A DNA stretch of 53,922 nt from Myxococcales bacterium (GTDB taxonomy: Bacteria > Myxococcota_A > Polyangia > Haliangiales > Haliangiaceae): NCBI GenBank assembly GCA_024222395.1, contig JAAEPE010000586.1:1-53922 (forward strand), read 5' to 3'. The number at the start of each line of letters is the position of its first letter. The stretch's first letter is position 1. Of the stretch, positions 17,588 through 26,043 are shown in pieces. Below the pieces are notes generated by a model. It saw only the letters and a list, made by a program, of their open reading frames with translations. It did no database searches and was not told the DNA's origin. The position numbers were made by a program, and so were the translations under genes.

Positions 17588-18888
17588 ATGGCTAGGGAGA
17601 CCCGCGAGCTACACCAAGCGATTGACGATCACATTCGCCGATCGGGAGAACCGTACCTGCATCCCACAGACAAGACAGTCCAGCTTGATCTACTGGGCAC
17701 AGCGCCGATGGTCGCGTGGCAGGAAAGCAAGGTCGCCTCTCTCTTTGGCGGCGACGCCAGCTGGTCCGGGTTGCCGCAGATCTACGCCCGCTACGGCACA
17801 AGCGCTGGCCAGGCTCTCTTGCAGCGCATACGAATTCTCGAGACGGCCGATGCCGCTCTAGTCTTCGGATCGGGTATGCAAGCGATTGCCATTGTCTTCG
17901 ACGTGCTCATCGAGCCGGGCAGCCACGCGGTGATATTCAGACAGGTCTACAACAAGACAGAGAAATACCTAATCTGGATTTCCGAGCGCACCGGATCACA
18001 AGTCTCAGTAGTAGACGACGGAGATTTGGAAGGCTTGGCCGCAGCTGTCCGCCCAATTACCCGTGTGGTCTTTGCCGAGACGTTTAGTAATCCGCTAATG
18101 CGCGCACTCGACCTTGAGCGAGTTCCTCAAATCGTGGCAGAGGCTCGCAGCACGGCGCCGCGCATAAAACTCGTCTTCGATTCCACCATCGCAACTCCGT
18201 GGGGTTTAAAGAAGCCCCTGCTGCAAAGCGGAGTTGATGTAGTGATTGCCAGCGCGACCAAGGCGATTGGCGGGCAAGATCGCGATTTGGGTGGCATCAT
18301 CGATACCAACAACACAGACATTGCCAACTCTGCCATGGATTTGCTCGCGATGCGCGGAGGTCTTCTCGACTGGCGCCGTGCAGAAGCGATACTCGATGGG
18401 CTCGACGCCGCAGAAACCGCACACGAGCGACGGTGCCAATCGGCCGCAACCATCGCCGCATTCCTCGACACCCAAAGGTGCGCCTGGTCTTTCTCCCTTC
18501 GCTGCCAAGCCACTTGGATGCGGAGGCCGTGGCCACAAGCTACAAGCGCCACGGTTCTCTGCTCTCATTTCGGCTAGCAGAAGAAGGGGAAGAGATCGCC
18601 CCTCAGTTCAGTGACACCCTCGCTACCTATGAGATCATTCGCTACGCCCTCTCCTTCGATGGGCTTTGCAGCAAGGTCAATCATCACAAGAGCGTCTCAG
18701 AGTATTTCACCCCTGGGGAGGCGCTGCGCCGCAACGGCATCGAGCAACTCGTACGTCTAGGAGTCGGAGTCGAAGACTGCGATGACCTCTGTGCAGCCCT
18801 CAACTGGGCGCTTCACCACAGCGCTAGGCTCTCCGACGAAGACCGCAACGCATGGCGCGAGTCGCGCGCGGCCGAACGAGGTCTCTAA
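17588..18888 (+). pseudogene. Cys/Met-metabolism PLP enzyme (cystathionine gamma-synthase-like), frameshifted
   Basis: The first part (to about 18470) is a fold-type I PLP enzyme of the Cys/Met metabolism family: IYARYGTSAG, LVFGSGMQAIAI for the cofactor phosphate, VFAETFSNP and FDSTIATP, with the PLP lysine in SATKAIGGQDRDLGG. At about 18468-18474 the frame changes: ...AAFLDT in one frame is followed by HPKVRLVFLPSLPSHLDAEA in another, which continues to the proper C-terminus at 18888. One added base would restore a protein of about 434 aa. An upstream TTG at 17519 is an alternative start overlapping the hom remnant. It probably used an activated homoserine ester, inferred from family and neighbour. 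Confidence 0.82.
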
Positions 18889-19343
18889 CCCCCGGCAAGC
18901 GCCTTGTCGAGTTCGCCGCCCCACTGCGCGGCGTCTTGTCCTGCGGTTAGCTTCGTGACGATAGCCTGCGTCTTGGTGTTGTAGACCAAGGCAAATCCCG
19001 AGTCGGGGGCAGTCTTTGCATAGGTGCCAGCGACGCCGAGAGCCTCAGCGTCCGCCCTAGCCTTGGCCTTGGTCTCACTACTGGTGAAATCGAATGTGAC
19101 AAATCGTACTGATTTGCCTTCGAACGAGGCAGCGACTTCCTTGGCGATGGGACCCATCGCCGTGCAGCCGCCTCAATTATCGTGATGAAACTTAAGGACG
19201 AGCAAAGTCTCCTTGGCAAGACCGGGCTTATCCAGCTCGGTTACGTTGGCCTTCTCCTCGGAGGAGGTGGACTTGGAGCATCCAACACCGGCAACCAGGG
19301 CCAATGCTGCAACAAGAAACCCGACACGTGCATACACATTCAT
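18885..19343 (-). CDS. Predicted selenoprotein: thioredoxin-like lipoprotein with UxxC motif
   Basis: From the ATG at 19343 there is a lipoprotein signal (ALALVAGVGC, Cys22), a Ser/Glu linker, then a thioredoxin-like domain starting LLVLKFHHDN. The next codon is TGA (19175-19173, residue 57), followed in frame by GGCTAMGPIAKEVAASFEG and RFVTFDFTSSETKAKA to a TAA at 18885. In thioredoxin-like proteins this position is the first Cys of CxxC (compare WCGSCKAMGP), so UGA as selenocysteine gives U-G-G-C60. Both sides preserve the domain, with no frame change. A hairpin starts 12 nt after the TGA. An automated call would probably keep only the part after the TGA. Total length is 152 residues. It would be a membrane-anchored redox protein facing the periplasm. 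Confidence 0.82.
19143..19161 (-). promoter_or_regulatory. Candidate bacterial SECIS hairpin for the thioredoxin-like gene
   Basis: On the minus strand GGCGAT and ATCGCC form a six-pair stem with the seven-base loop GGGTCCC. The loop starts 18 nt after the TGA. Bacterial SECIS elements lie within the coding region shortly after UGA and have G near the start of the loop, which fits here. Confidence 0.55.
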
Positions 19344-19474
19344 AGTTCCAACACTACGACGTAGAAGTCACGAGGTAACACCCAAGACCCGCACAATCGC
19401 GCTTCCTGTAACCACGTTCGCTTTGGTCTCGTAAGAAACCAATGTACTCTTGCACTTAGCAAAGGAGTTAGAAC
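19344..19474. promoter_or_regulatory. Divergent promoter region of the two predicted selenoprotein genes
   Basis: 131 bp separate the two divergent ATGs. The plus-strand gene has a strong ribosome site (AAAGGAG, eight bases before ATG 19475). No convincing -35/-10 pair or operator can be named. The shared region implies joint control. Confidence 0.5.
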
Positions 19475-19879
19475 ATGCTTCCAAATTCGATATCATTGCG
19501 CTTCCTACTCGCAGAAGCACTGCTGGTTCCGGGCGCGCTGGCCACGGGCGCTGCTGCCGCGTGTACCCAAAACTCTGCAGATACTGCAGGCCCCACAAAC
19601 ACCAACGCGGTGGCAAGCAGCGCCCCCACGGGGCCCGAAGCCGCCGACACGAAGAAGGTCATACTGAGTGTATTCGGCATGACCTGAAGTAGTGGTTGAC
19701 CTCCGAGGGTTGAAAAGGCCCTCAAATCCGTGCCGGGTGTACGGACAGCCAAAGTGAATTTTGACAAGAAGGAAGCGCTCGTAGAGTTCGATGCCAAGAA
19801 GGCGACGATCGTGCAAATGAGTGCAGCGCTGAACAAAGCCGGATACACCGGCAGCCTCAAATCCTGGCCGAAGGGCTAG
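19475..19879 (+). CDS. Predicted selenoprotein: exported MerP-like heavy-metal-associated protein with two UGA codons
   Basis: The ATG at 19475 follows AAAGGAG and starts an export signal ending ATGAAAACTQ, probably a lipoprotein, then a Ser/Thr/Ala linker. The HMA fold begins KVILSVFGMT. Two in-frame TGA codons follow (19685-19687 and 19697-19699, residues 71 and 75), separated by Ser-Ser-Gly, then PPRVEKALKSVPGV, VNFDKKEALVEFD and ALNKAGYTGSLK to the TAG at 19879 (134 residues). MerP/CopZ-type proteins have GMTCxxC exactly here, then a helix with VEKAL and pGV, so both UGAs replace the metal-binding cysteines. The spacing is U-x-x-x-U, one residue longer than CxxC. No other frame restores cysteines. 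Likely role: periplasmic binding of Hg, Cu or another soft metal. Confidence 0.8.
19705..19723 (+). promoter_or_regulatory. Candidate bacterial SECIS hairpin for the HMA gene
   Basis: GAGGG and CCCTC form a five-pair stem with a nine-base loop TTGAAAAGG. The loop lies 10 nt after the second TGA and 22 nt after the first. The stem spans 19 nt, the same as the hairpin in the divergent gene. It is weaker than ideal, and one element would have to serve two UGAs. Confidence 0.42.
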
Positions 19880-19888
19880 GAGAGTTTA

Positions 19889-19923
19889 GGACTCAGTTGC
19901 CAAGTGAATTGGCAACTGAGTCC
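19889..19923. terminator. Bidirectional terminator hairpin between convergent genes
   Basis: GGACTCAGTTGCCAA (19889-19903) is perfectly complementary to TTGGCAACTGAGTCC (19909-19923), a 15-bp stem with a five-base loop. It sits ten bases after the HMA stop and 43 bp from the regA stop. No strong T-tract is visible. Confidence 0.8.
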
Positions 19924-19966
19924 AACGCTCCCAGCCAAGCTGAGAGCGAGTGGCCGAAGCTCGGCC

Positions 19967-20512
19967 CTACTGATTCGGCGGATACTTTTGCAGTTTGCGC
20001 TGCAGTGATCTGCGGTGAATGCCAAGCCTGCGTGCCGCCTCGCTGATGTTTCCACCGCAATCGCTCAGCACTCTGTTGATGTGCTCCCACTCGGTGCGTG
20101 CCAGGCTTGGAGCGGTGCTGTAGTTGGGCTCCGGCGGCTCGAGCGGCGGAGCTTTTGCGCGAGCAAATGCGGCGACAATGTCATCGGCATCTGCCGGCTT
20201 GGGCAAGTAGTAGGTAGCTCCGAGCCGAATCGCGTCGAGCGCGGTGGCAATGCTCCCATAGCCCGTCAGCACAACAGTCTTGGTGGATGGATCGAGACTC
20301 GCCAACTCCTGCACCAACTCCAACCCGGAGCGCCCAGGCATACGCAAGTCCACTACAGCGAACTCCGGCGACTCCTGGCGAGCCATTGCTGCAGCCTCAT
20401 CGAAGCACTTGGCAGAACGGCACTCATATTCCCGCTCATCGAAGGCCCGAGCGAGCCTAGTGCGAAAAACTTCGTCGTCGTCGACGATCAGTATAGATGG
20501 ACGGCTAGACAT
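19967..20512 (-). CDS. RegA/PrrA-type response regulator
   Basis: A 181-residue regulator with a receiver (DDD pocket, phosphoacceptor Asp55 in VVDLRMPGRSG, Thr in VLTGYGS, Lys in LPKP), a Pro-rich hinge and a Fis-type helix-turn-helix (GGNISEAARRLGIHRRSLQRK). The size, hinge and HTH match the RegA/PrrA/ActR group, which controls redox-dependent genes. The ATG at 20512 lies inside the end of the kinase gene (8-bp overlap), so the two are coupled. Confidence 0.88.
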   Translation of the reverse strand: MSSRPSILIVDDDEVFRTRLARAFDEREYECRSAKCFDEAAAMARQESPEFAVVDLRMPGRSGLELVQELASLDPSTKTVVLTGYGSIATALDAIRLGATYYLPKPADADDIVAAFARAKAPPLEPPEPNYSTAPSLARTEWEHINRVLSDCGGNISEAARRLGIHRRSLQRKLQKYPPNQ

Positions 20513-21845
20513 GGCTTTCGCTTGCAGCGTACTGGCCAATACGCTGTAGGTCGACAGTGATTGGCAATTCCACGGAGGCCATAGTGCCCTCGCCGGGCTC
20601 AGATCCAATCTGCAGACTCCCCCCCAAGCTCTCGACGACGGCTCGAGTTAGGTAGAGCCCTAGTCCCATCCCGGAACCTGGCGGCTTTGTCGTGAAGAAA
20701 GGCTCCGAGATACGAGAGAGAACGTCCGAACTCATGCCCGGGCCTTTGTCGATAACCGAGATATGGACCCGCCCCCCTGCGATGCGCCCTTTCACCAAGA
20801 CCCGCAATTCGCAATTAGCATCCTGAGCATTGGTAATGAGCGCCCTCAGCGCCTGCGATACGGCACGACCTGGCAAACGCAGAACTGAGCCACGGGATAC
20901 GTCGTCCACTTCGACGAAGACCGCCGGTTCGGCCCGTACACCAGTGAGGGCATCGCGGATAAGGGCGGGCAGCGAAGTATCTTCGACAACCTGCTCAGAA
21001 CTTCGGCCCAGCCCTGCCCCCATTTGATCGAGAATTAGCCGGCAGCGGGCGACCTGCTCGCGGATGAGGCAAACGTCCTCAAGAGAAGACTCCATAGATC
21101 CGGGCTTCGGAATGTTGCGTTCCAGCTCCTTGGCAACCAAGGCAATCGTTCCGAGCGGAGTCGCCAACTCGTGGGCCGCCCCTGCTGCCACCGTCGCGAG
21201 AGAGGCCAACTGCTCCTGGCGCTCGGTAACCTGTCGCGCAGCCCACAGTTCGCTATCCCGCTCGGCGAGGGCTCCGGTGACTCGCCAGAGGAAGTGCACG
21301 ATGAAGCCTGCCGTTACCCCGAAGGCGACCCACATCCCCTTCTGCACAATTGCCTCTCGCTCTCCGGGCATTAGATGGGAGAGAGGCAGTTCCCGATAGC
21401 CCGCGAGCGGGAGAATGCCAACCCCCATGAGCGCAAGCGCCACTAGCATCCAGGTCCACTGGGCATGAAGTGCGACTGCGGCCAAGGCGATATAGACGAG
21501 GTAGAGAAAGGTGAAGGGATTTTCCGGGCCACCGGTGAAATAGAGCAAGAGAGTCAGCAAGACGACATCTAGCCCCATGATGCCGGCAAGCTGGTACTCG
21601 CGAACCTCGGCCTTAGTGCGGGATAGCCAAAGCGAGGCCACCACATTTGATGCAGCCTCGACTGCAACGATGAGCAGGAGGGGGATCAGAGGAAGGTGAA
21701 TGTCCACCAAGCTCAAAACCCAAAAGATGGTTGCCAATTGGCCCGCCACCGAGCCCCAGCGAAGCTTGATAAGCCAAAGCAAATTGACCCTATTTCTCTC
21801 GGGGATTGCCGCAGACTTGGAATTGACACTCATCCTTGATGACAT
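20505..21845 (-). CDS. RegB/PrrB-type redox sensor histidine kinase
   Basis: A 446-residue membrane kinase with six predicted helices in the N-terminal 180 residues, including the quinone-site motif GGPENPF of RegB. The H box is AAHELATPLGTIAL. A cysteine in the following helix (VARCRLIL) corresponds to the redox-active RegB cysteine region. The ATP-binding domain has N, G1 (DKGPGM) and G2 (GSGMGLGL) boxes. With the overlapping regulator it forms a complete redox two-component system. It would report quinone or oxygen status. No SenC or photosynthesis genes accompany it. Confidence 0.88.
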   Translation of the reverse strand: MSSRMSVNSKSAAIPERNRVNLLWLIKLRWGSVAGQLATIFWVLSLVDIHLPLIPLLLIVAVEAASNVVASLWLSRTKAEVREYQLAGIMGLDVVLLTLLLYFTGGPENPFTFLYLVYIALAAVALHAQWTWMLVALALMGVGILPLAGYRELPLSHLMPGEREAIVQKGMWVAFGVTAGFIVHFLWRVTGALAERDSELWAARQVTERQEQLASLATVAAGAAHELATPLGTIALVAKELERNIPKPGSMESSLEDVCLIREQVARCRLILDQMGAGLGRSSEQVVEDTSLPALIRDALTGVRAEPAVFVEVDDVSRGSVLRLPGRAVSQALRALITNAQDANCELRVLVKGRIAGGRVHISVIDKGPGMSSDVLSRISEPFFTTKPPGSGMGLGLYLTRAVVESLGGSLQIGSEPGEGTMASVELPITVDLQRIGQYAASESHV

Positions 21846-21854
21846 GGTTCAGAG

Positions 21855-22223
21855 TTATTCCGAGATCTCGTCGACAACTGAGGTTGCCTCTGCGGCGGTG
21901 AGATGAGCATCGCTCAAGAGATGCTGCAAGAGAAGTTGGGCATCCCCTTGGTACGAAGTCTTCAGAAACTCAACGAGCCTTCGCCTGAGCATGGTGCTTC
22001 GCTGCAGCGCCGGCCGGTAGCGAAAGGGCCTTCGCTCTTTGCTCACCCGCACGGCCGACTTGCCGGCCAGCCGCCCAAGCAGAGTCATGATGGTGGTGTA
22101 CGCAGGCGCCTCCTCTCGCGGGTAGTCCGCCCGGACCTCCGCCACGGTAGCTACTTCGAGTTTCCAGAGAATCTTGAGAATCTCGAACTCTCCGGGACTG
22201 AGTCTTTCTGGGATCGAGGGCAC
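21855..22223 (-). CDS. BlaI/MecI/CopY-family transcriptional repressor
   Basis: A winged-helix repressor of about 122 residues: LSPGEFEILKILWKLEVATVAEV, then YTTIMTLLGRLAGKSAVRVSKERRPFRYRP, the family DNA-binding core, and a C-terminal dimerisation helix. The frame allows a GTG at 22232, but AGGAGG directly abuts it. The GTG at 22223 is nine bases after that site and is preferred. No BlaR-type sensor protease or beta-lactamase gene is adjacent. The gene ends 9 bp before the regB start, suggesting co-transcription with regBA. Confidence 0.85.
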   Translation of the reverse strand: MPSIPERLSPGEFEILKILWKLEVATVAEVRADYPREEAPAYTTIMTLLGRLAGKSAVRVSKERRPFRYRPALQRSTMLRRRLVEFLKTSYQGDAQLLLQHLLSDAHLTAAEATSVVDEISE

Positions 22224-22275
22224 AGGCTTCACCCTCCTGGGTACTACAGAATAAAGAATCGATCGACGAAATCCC

Positions 22276-22292
22276 TTCTACATCCGTAGTAA
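22276..22292. promoter_or_regulatory. Candidate BlaI-type operator
   Basis: TTCTAC-ATCC-GTAGTAA is an imperfect dyad (CTAC/GTAG core) resembling the TACTACA-type half-sites bound by BlaI/MecI repressors. It lies about 50 bp upstream of the repressor start. A further TACTACA half-site lies near 22240, between it and the gene. Autoregulation is likely. Confidence 0.45.
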
Positions 22293-22523
22293 TCGAGATT
22301 CACCAGGGGCACGGATCACCATGCGGAAGGGCCCGAGAATGTGGCGTAATCCGATTCACCTACCTCGGAGAACGTGCTTCAGCCCGAGTCCCGAAACGCA
22401 CGGAAGTGCCTTGTTTGAGACAGTGACTGCTCAAGAAGCCGGTTGACGCCGACGCTCAAGTAGCTAGGGTCCCGCGCCGATATACCAGGCAACCCCCGGG
22501 GCTCCCCCTGGACGAGAAGCCAA
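22293..22523. other. Non-coding spacer between the blaI-like gene and the 3D-domain lipoprotein gene
   Basis: With the leader of the repressor gene this makes about 300 bp without a gene between divergent starts. Apart from the operator candidate to the left, no clear promoter, RNA or repeat is seen. Confidence 0.5.
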
Positions 22524-23372
22524 ATGCGAACTGCTCCACACCACAAACGACCCAGTCAACTCGAGACCTCTGCGCGCCTATTCGTCGGCCTTTGCCTCTT
22601 CGCACTCACCACGTGGGGGCAAGTGGCGTGCGGGCAAGCGAGCCACTCGGCTTCAGTCGAAGACGAGATCGCGCCGGTGGAGAAGCCGGTCCCCGATATT
22701 GCCACCGTAGATCTGTGGGCCACTGCTCCCGCCGCTGAAGCAGCCGATCCGATTCCCGAAGTCGCACAGGCCCTCGGCAAGTCGATGGGCGAATTCCACA
22801 TGACCTACTACTGGATAGCAGACGAGGCAGCGAAATCTCGTGGCAACCAATCGATAGTCGACAAGAACTGCAAGCGCATTGCTCGCGTGAACCAGCAATT
22901 CAAGCGCCGACTCACCCTTGAAGGCAGCGGCAGACTCAAGGATGGTCGCATTGTCACTACCGCGGGCGGATGCAAGTGCGGAGGTCCGTGCTTCTGGGTA
23001 GCCGACGAGAAGTACCCGTGGGGAGCGGGCGTCGCTCAGCGTCCGCTAGCCCCCTTCCGCTCCATCGCTGTCGACCCAAAGCGCATCAAGATTGGCACCT
23101 CACTCTACCTCGCCGAGCTGGACGGGCTAACAATGCCAGGCGCCGGAGATACCGGTGGCTTTGTGCACGATGGCTGCGTCGTCGCTGATGATCGAGGTGG
23201 CGGGGTCCGAGGAAGTCAGATAGACTTCTTCGCCGCTCAGCGCGGTCACTACAAGAGCTTCTTCAAGCGTCACAAGATCAACAGAATTAGCGTCTTCGGT
23301 GGCGGCGAACGTTGCCAAGATCACGCTGAGAAACACGATTCAAACATCGTGGCGGTTCGCGGCTCGTCCTAG
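22524..23372 (+). CDS. 3D-domain lipoprotein (MltA/Rpf-like cell-wall fold)
   Basis: A 282-residue exported protein. The N-terminal signal ends GQVACG, a lipobox. After a Pro/Ala linker comes MGEFHMTYYW, and the C-terminal half contains the 3D (Asp-Asp-Asp) double-psi barrel: FRSIAVDPKRIKIGT, TGGFVHDG and ADDRGGGVRGSQIDFFA, with three aspartates at the expected places. This fold occurs in murein-cleaving lytic transglycosylases and resuscitation-type factors. The domain is interrupted by a Cys-containing segment (GGCKCGGPCFW). The likely substrate is peptidoglycan; activity is not proven. Confidence 0.8.
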   Translation: MRTAPHHKRPSQLETSARLFVGLCLFALTTWGQVACGQASHSASVEDEIAPVEKPVPDIATVDLWATAPAAEAADPIPEVAQALGKSMGEFHMTYYWIADEAAKSRGNQSIVDKNCKRIARVNQQFKRRLTLEGSGRLKDGRIVTTAGGCKCGGPCFWVADEKYPWGAGVAQRPLAPFRSIAVDPKRIKIGTSLYLAELDGLTMPGAGDTGGFVHDGCVVADDRGGGVRGSQIDFFAAQRGHYKSFFKRHKINRISVFGGGERCQDHAEKHDSNIVAVRGSS

Positions 23373-23474
23373 CTCCCGTCCTCCTGGCCCCGAGGGTGCC
23401 ATTCGTAGCGAGGAGCCGAGTACTCGCTCGAGAAGAGAGCGCCCAACCTGGGGCTGCACTATCATCCTCGTCCA

Positions 23475-25712
23475 ATGGTTCGCATTCTCCTCACCATAGC
23501 TGTAGCGCTCGCCGGAGCGGGATCCGCCTTTGCGGAGCCTGTGGCTGGGCGCATCATTGACGGGACAACTCTCAAGCCGGTCGTGGGTGCCGAGATCAAG
23601 AGCTCCAAAGGCCAATCAGCGGTCAGCGATTCGAACGGCTACTTCCGATTCGAAGGGGCGCGCATCGGCCGCCTTCGAATCCGAGTTCGCGCAGAGGGCT
23701 ACGAATCCGCCAGTGAGCCGCTTCGGATTCCAGAGGGGGGCATCCTCGATCAGACCATCGTCCTCTTCAATCTCGATGCTGCCGGAGAACTCATCGAAGT
23801 ACGTGGCAAGAAAGCTGCACCGGTTCGAGTTCCACCGGGCAAGCAGGAGATTACCCGAGAGGAAATCACTCGAATTCCGGGTACTCGCGGCGATGCGCTC
23901 CAGGCCGTGAGGAGCCTGCCCGGCATCGCGAACGCCACTGCGGTGGGCAGCGGTCCAGGGCAGATCGTCGTACGCGGCTCCGCCCCCGAAGACTCCAAGA
24001 TCACCATCGACGGAATTCAAGTCCCCCTGCTCTACCACTTCTTCGGTTTCCAGAGCGTCTTGCCCTCAGAGTTCATCGACAGCATTGAGTACTTGCCAGG
24101 CGGCTTCGGGGCCGAGGAAGGCAATGCCACCGGCGGCATCATCAACGTGAAGACCCGTGAAATCAATTCCACCAAGACCGAGGGCTTTGCAGAGGTCTCC
24201 TTCATCAACCTAGCCGGCATGGTTCAGGGCCCTCTCTCTAAGAAGCACAACCTCACATACGCCATCGCGGCCCGACGCTCCCTTATCGACTTCGTCTTGC
24301 CGCTGGCGATTCCAGAAGATGTGAAGCTCGACTTCTTGGTCGCTCCCGTCTACTACGACGGCCAACTGCGAGTCGACTGGCGGCCAAAGTACAGCGATCG
24401 AGTGTCACTCTTTCTGATGGGCTCCTCCGACGCCATGAGCCTTCTGAACGACGAAATCTCGCCGAACGAGCCTGAGATCATGGGCGGCATCGAGAACACC
24501 ACACGCTTTGCCCGTCCCATTCTCAGCTGGCGCCACGAAAGCGAGAAGCTCATAAGCACCGTCGCCGCATCCATGGGCTTTGGAGGGTTTCGTCTCGACC
24601 TTGGCCCCAATCGCTACTTCGACTTCTCGGGCCTAACGATGCAGGCCCGGGCCGATCAAGTTTGGAAGCCCCACCCCCTCATAAACATTCGCACAGGCGT
24701 CGACCACATTCGCCGCACAGCCGATATCAACAGCAAGTTCCCACTGCCGCCAGGCGAAGGAACCGGTGGAATGCCCAATTTCAGTACCTCACCAGTCGTC
24801 GAGGTAAACGACAACTTCACAAACGACATCAGCGGCGGCTACATGACTACAGACCTGCACTTGGGAACTCACACGACTGTGAGTCCAGGCATGCGCCTCG
24901 ACTACTACAGGCGCTTCTCTGCGGCGGCCTGGGCTCCACGCCTGGCCCTGCAACACAAAGTTGGCAAAGACTTCGTAGGCCGCTTCGTCATGGGTAGCTA
25001 CAACCGCTCTGCCGAGCAAGCCGAGTCATTCACGACCACACTGCTTCCAGAGCTTGCCACCCAGTATGTCCTTGGAGGTGAGTACAAATTCGCCCCGGGC
25101 TTCCAGCTGCAAAGCTCTGTCTATTATACCGATAGGCGACAGCTCATCGGACAAGACCCAGAACTCGCCGCCAGTGACCCGAAAAGTTCCTACATCAACA
25201 TCGGCTATGGTCACAGCTACGGTGTGGAAACCACCCTTCGTGCACAGCGCGACAACTTCTTTGGATGGCTAACCTACAGCCTCAGCAAGAGCGATCGAAT
25301 CGACACACCTCTCGGCGAACGCCGACTCTTCGACTACGATCAAACTCATAACCTAGTTGTTCTTGGCAGCTACAAAATCGGCAAGTGGCAAATTGGCGGC
25401 CGTTTCCAGTGGTCTACGGGCAGGCCTCTTACACCGGTGGTAGGAGCCCAGTATCTGAGCGATTTGAATGTATATCTGCCGGTGCTAGGCGAGATTAACG
25501 CAGACCGCTTCGAGGATGACCATCAGTTCGACTTCCGCGTCGATCGAAAGTGGAAGTTCGCCAGTTGGAATCTCGAAGCCTACCTCGACATCACGAATGT
25601 CTACGCCCACGCCAAGATCATCAACTACTCCTACAACTTCGATTACAGCGAGCGTTCGCCTATCACTGAGGTTCCGATTCTTCCGGCCCTCGGCATTCGC
25701 GGTACGTACTAG
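23475..25712 (+). CDS. TonB-dependent outer-membrane receptor with N-terminal carboxypeptidase-like domain
   Basis: A 745-residue receptor. A signal peptide ending in AFA leads to a carboxypeptidase-regulatory-like beta domain (residues ~24-95: GRIIDGTTLKPVVGAEI...DSNGYFRFEG). The plug follows (LQAVRSLPGIANATAV, IVVRGSAPEDSKITIDGIQVP, GGIINVKTR) and then a beta barrel ending in Tyr. It is shorter than SusC-type receptors. The ligand is unknown; adjacency to metal-related genes 4 kb away is not evidence of a substrate. Confidence 0.9.
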   Translation: MVRILLTIAVALAGAGSAFAEPVAGRIIDGTTLKPVVGAEIKSSKGQSAVSDSNGYFRFEGARIGRLRIRVRAEGYESASEPLRIPEGGILDQTIVLFNLDAAGELIEVRGKKAAPVRVPPGKQEITREEITRIPGTRGDALQAVRSLPGIANATAVGSGPGQIVVRGSAPEDSKITIDGIQVPLLYHFFGFQSVLPSEFIDSIEYLPGGFGAEEGNATGGIINVKTREINSTKTEGFAEVSFINLAGMVQGPLSKKHNLTYAIAARRSLIDFVLPLAIPEDVKLDFLVAPVYYDGQLRVDWRPKYSDRVSLFLMGSSDAMSLLNDEISPNEPEIMGGIENTTRFARPILSWRHESEKLISTVAASMGFGGFRLDLGPNRYFDFSGLTMQARADQVWKPHPLINIRTGVDHIRRTADINSKFPLPPGEGTGGMPNFSTSPVVEVNDNFTNDISGGYMTTDLHLGTHTTVSPGMRLDYYRRFSAAAWAPRLALQHKVGKDFVGRFVMGSYNRSAEQAESFTTTLLPELATQYVLGGEYKFAPGFQLQSSVYYTDRRQLIGQDPELAASDPKSSYINIGYGHSYGVETTLRAQRDNFFGWLTYSLSKSDRIDTPLGERRLFDYDQTHNLVVLGSYKIGKWQIGGRFQWSTGRPLTPVVGAQYLSDLNVYLPVLGEINADRFEDDHQFDFRVDRKWKFASWNLEAYLDITNVYAHAKIINYSYNFDYSERSPITEVPILPALGIRGTY

Positions 25713-25743
25713 GGTGCTTTGACAAGCGCGAAGGACGACCTCG

Positions 25744-26001
25744 CTACGGAGACCGTTCACGAATCCACTCTTCGAGTTCCTCGTGCGCCTTCTCGTGTTC
25801 ACCCTCGACAGTCTCATACAGCGCTAGGGCGTGCCGAGCACTCTTGAGGGCTGTGACGCGCTTTGCAGGCGTGAGCCAGAGCGCTTTGGCCAGAGCTGTG
25901 TGGCTCTCGGCCTGATAGGCGGGCGGCACTTCGTCTAGAAACGCGATTTCGGTCGCTCGTCTGGCAAGCATGGTCGCCTCGGTGGCTTCACCCTGCAGCA
26001 C
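25744..26001 (-). pseudogene. C-terminal fragment of a TPR-type protein
   Basis: An 85-residue frame from a GTG at 26001 with an in-frame TGA a few codons upstream. Its sequence (HTALAKALWLTPAKRVTALKSA, ALYETVEGEHEKAHEELEEWI) resembles the last TPR-like helices of large myxobacterial Ser/Thr kinase-TPR proteins, but the rest is absent. It is probably a remnant, though a small protein cannot be excluded. It is in the same frame as the preceding DUF2330 gene, behind two stops. Confidence 0.45.
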
Positions 26002-26043
26002 ATAGCACGCAACCGGTGCTGAATCCGAGCAGCAACGTCACCC

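Noticed and set aside
18947..19219. Alternative 90-aa minus-strand frame over the thioredoxin-like gene
   Set aside because: It shows no domain, while the TGA-containing frame has a signal peptide and a thioredoxin-like sequence on both sides.
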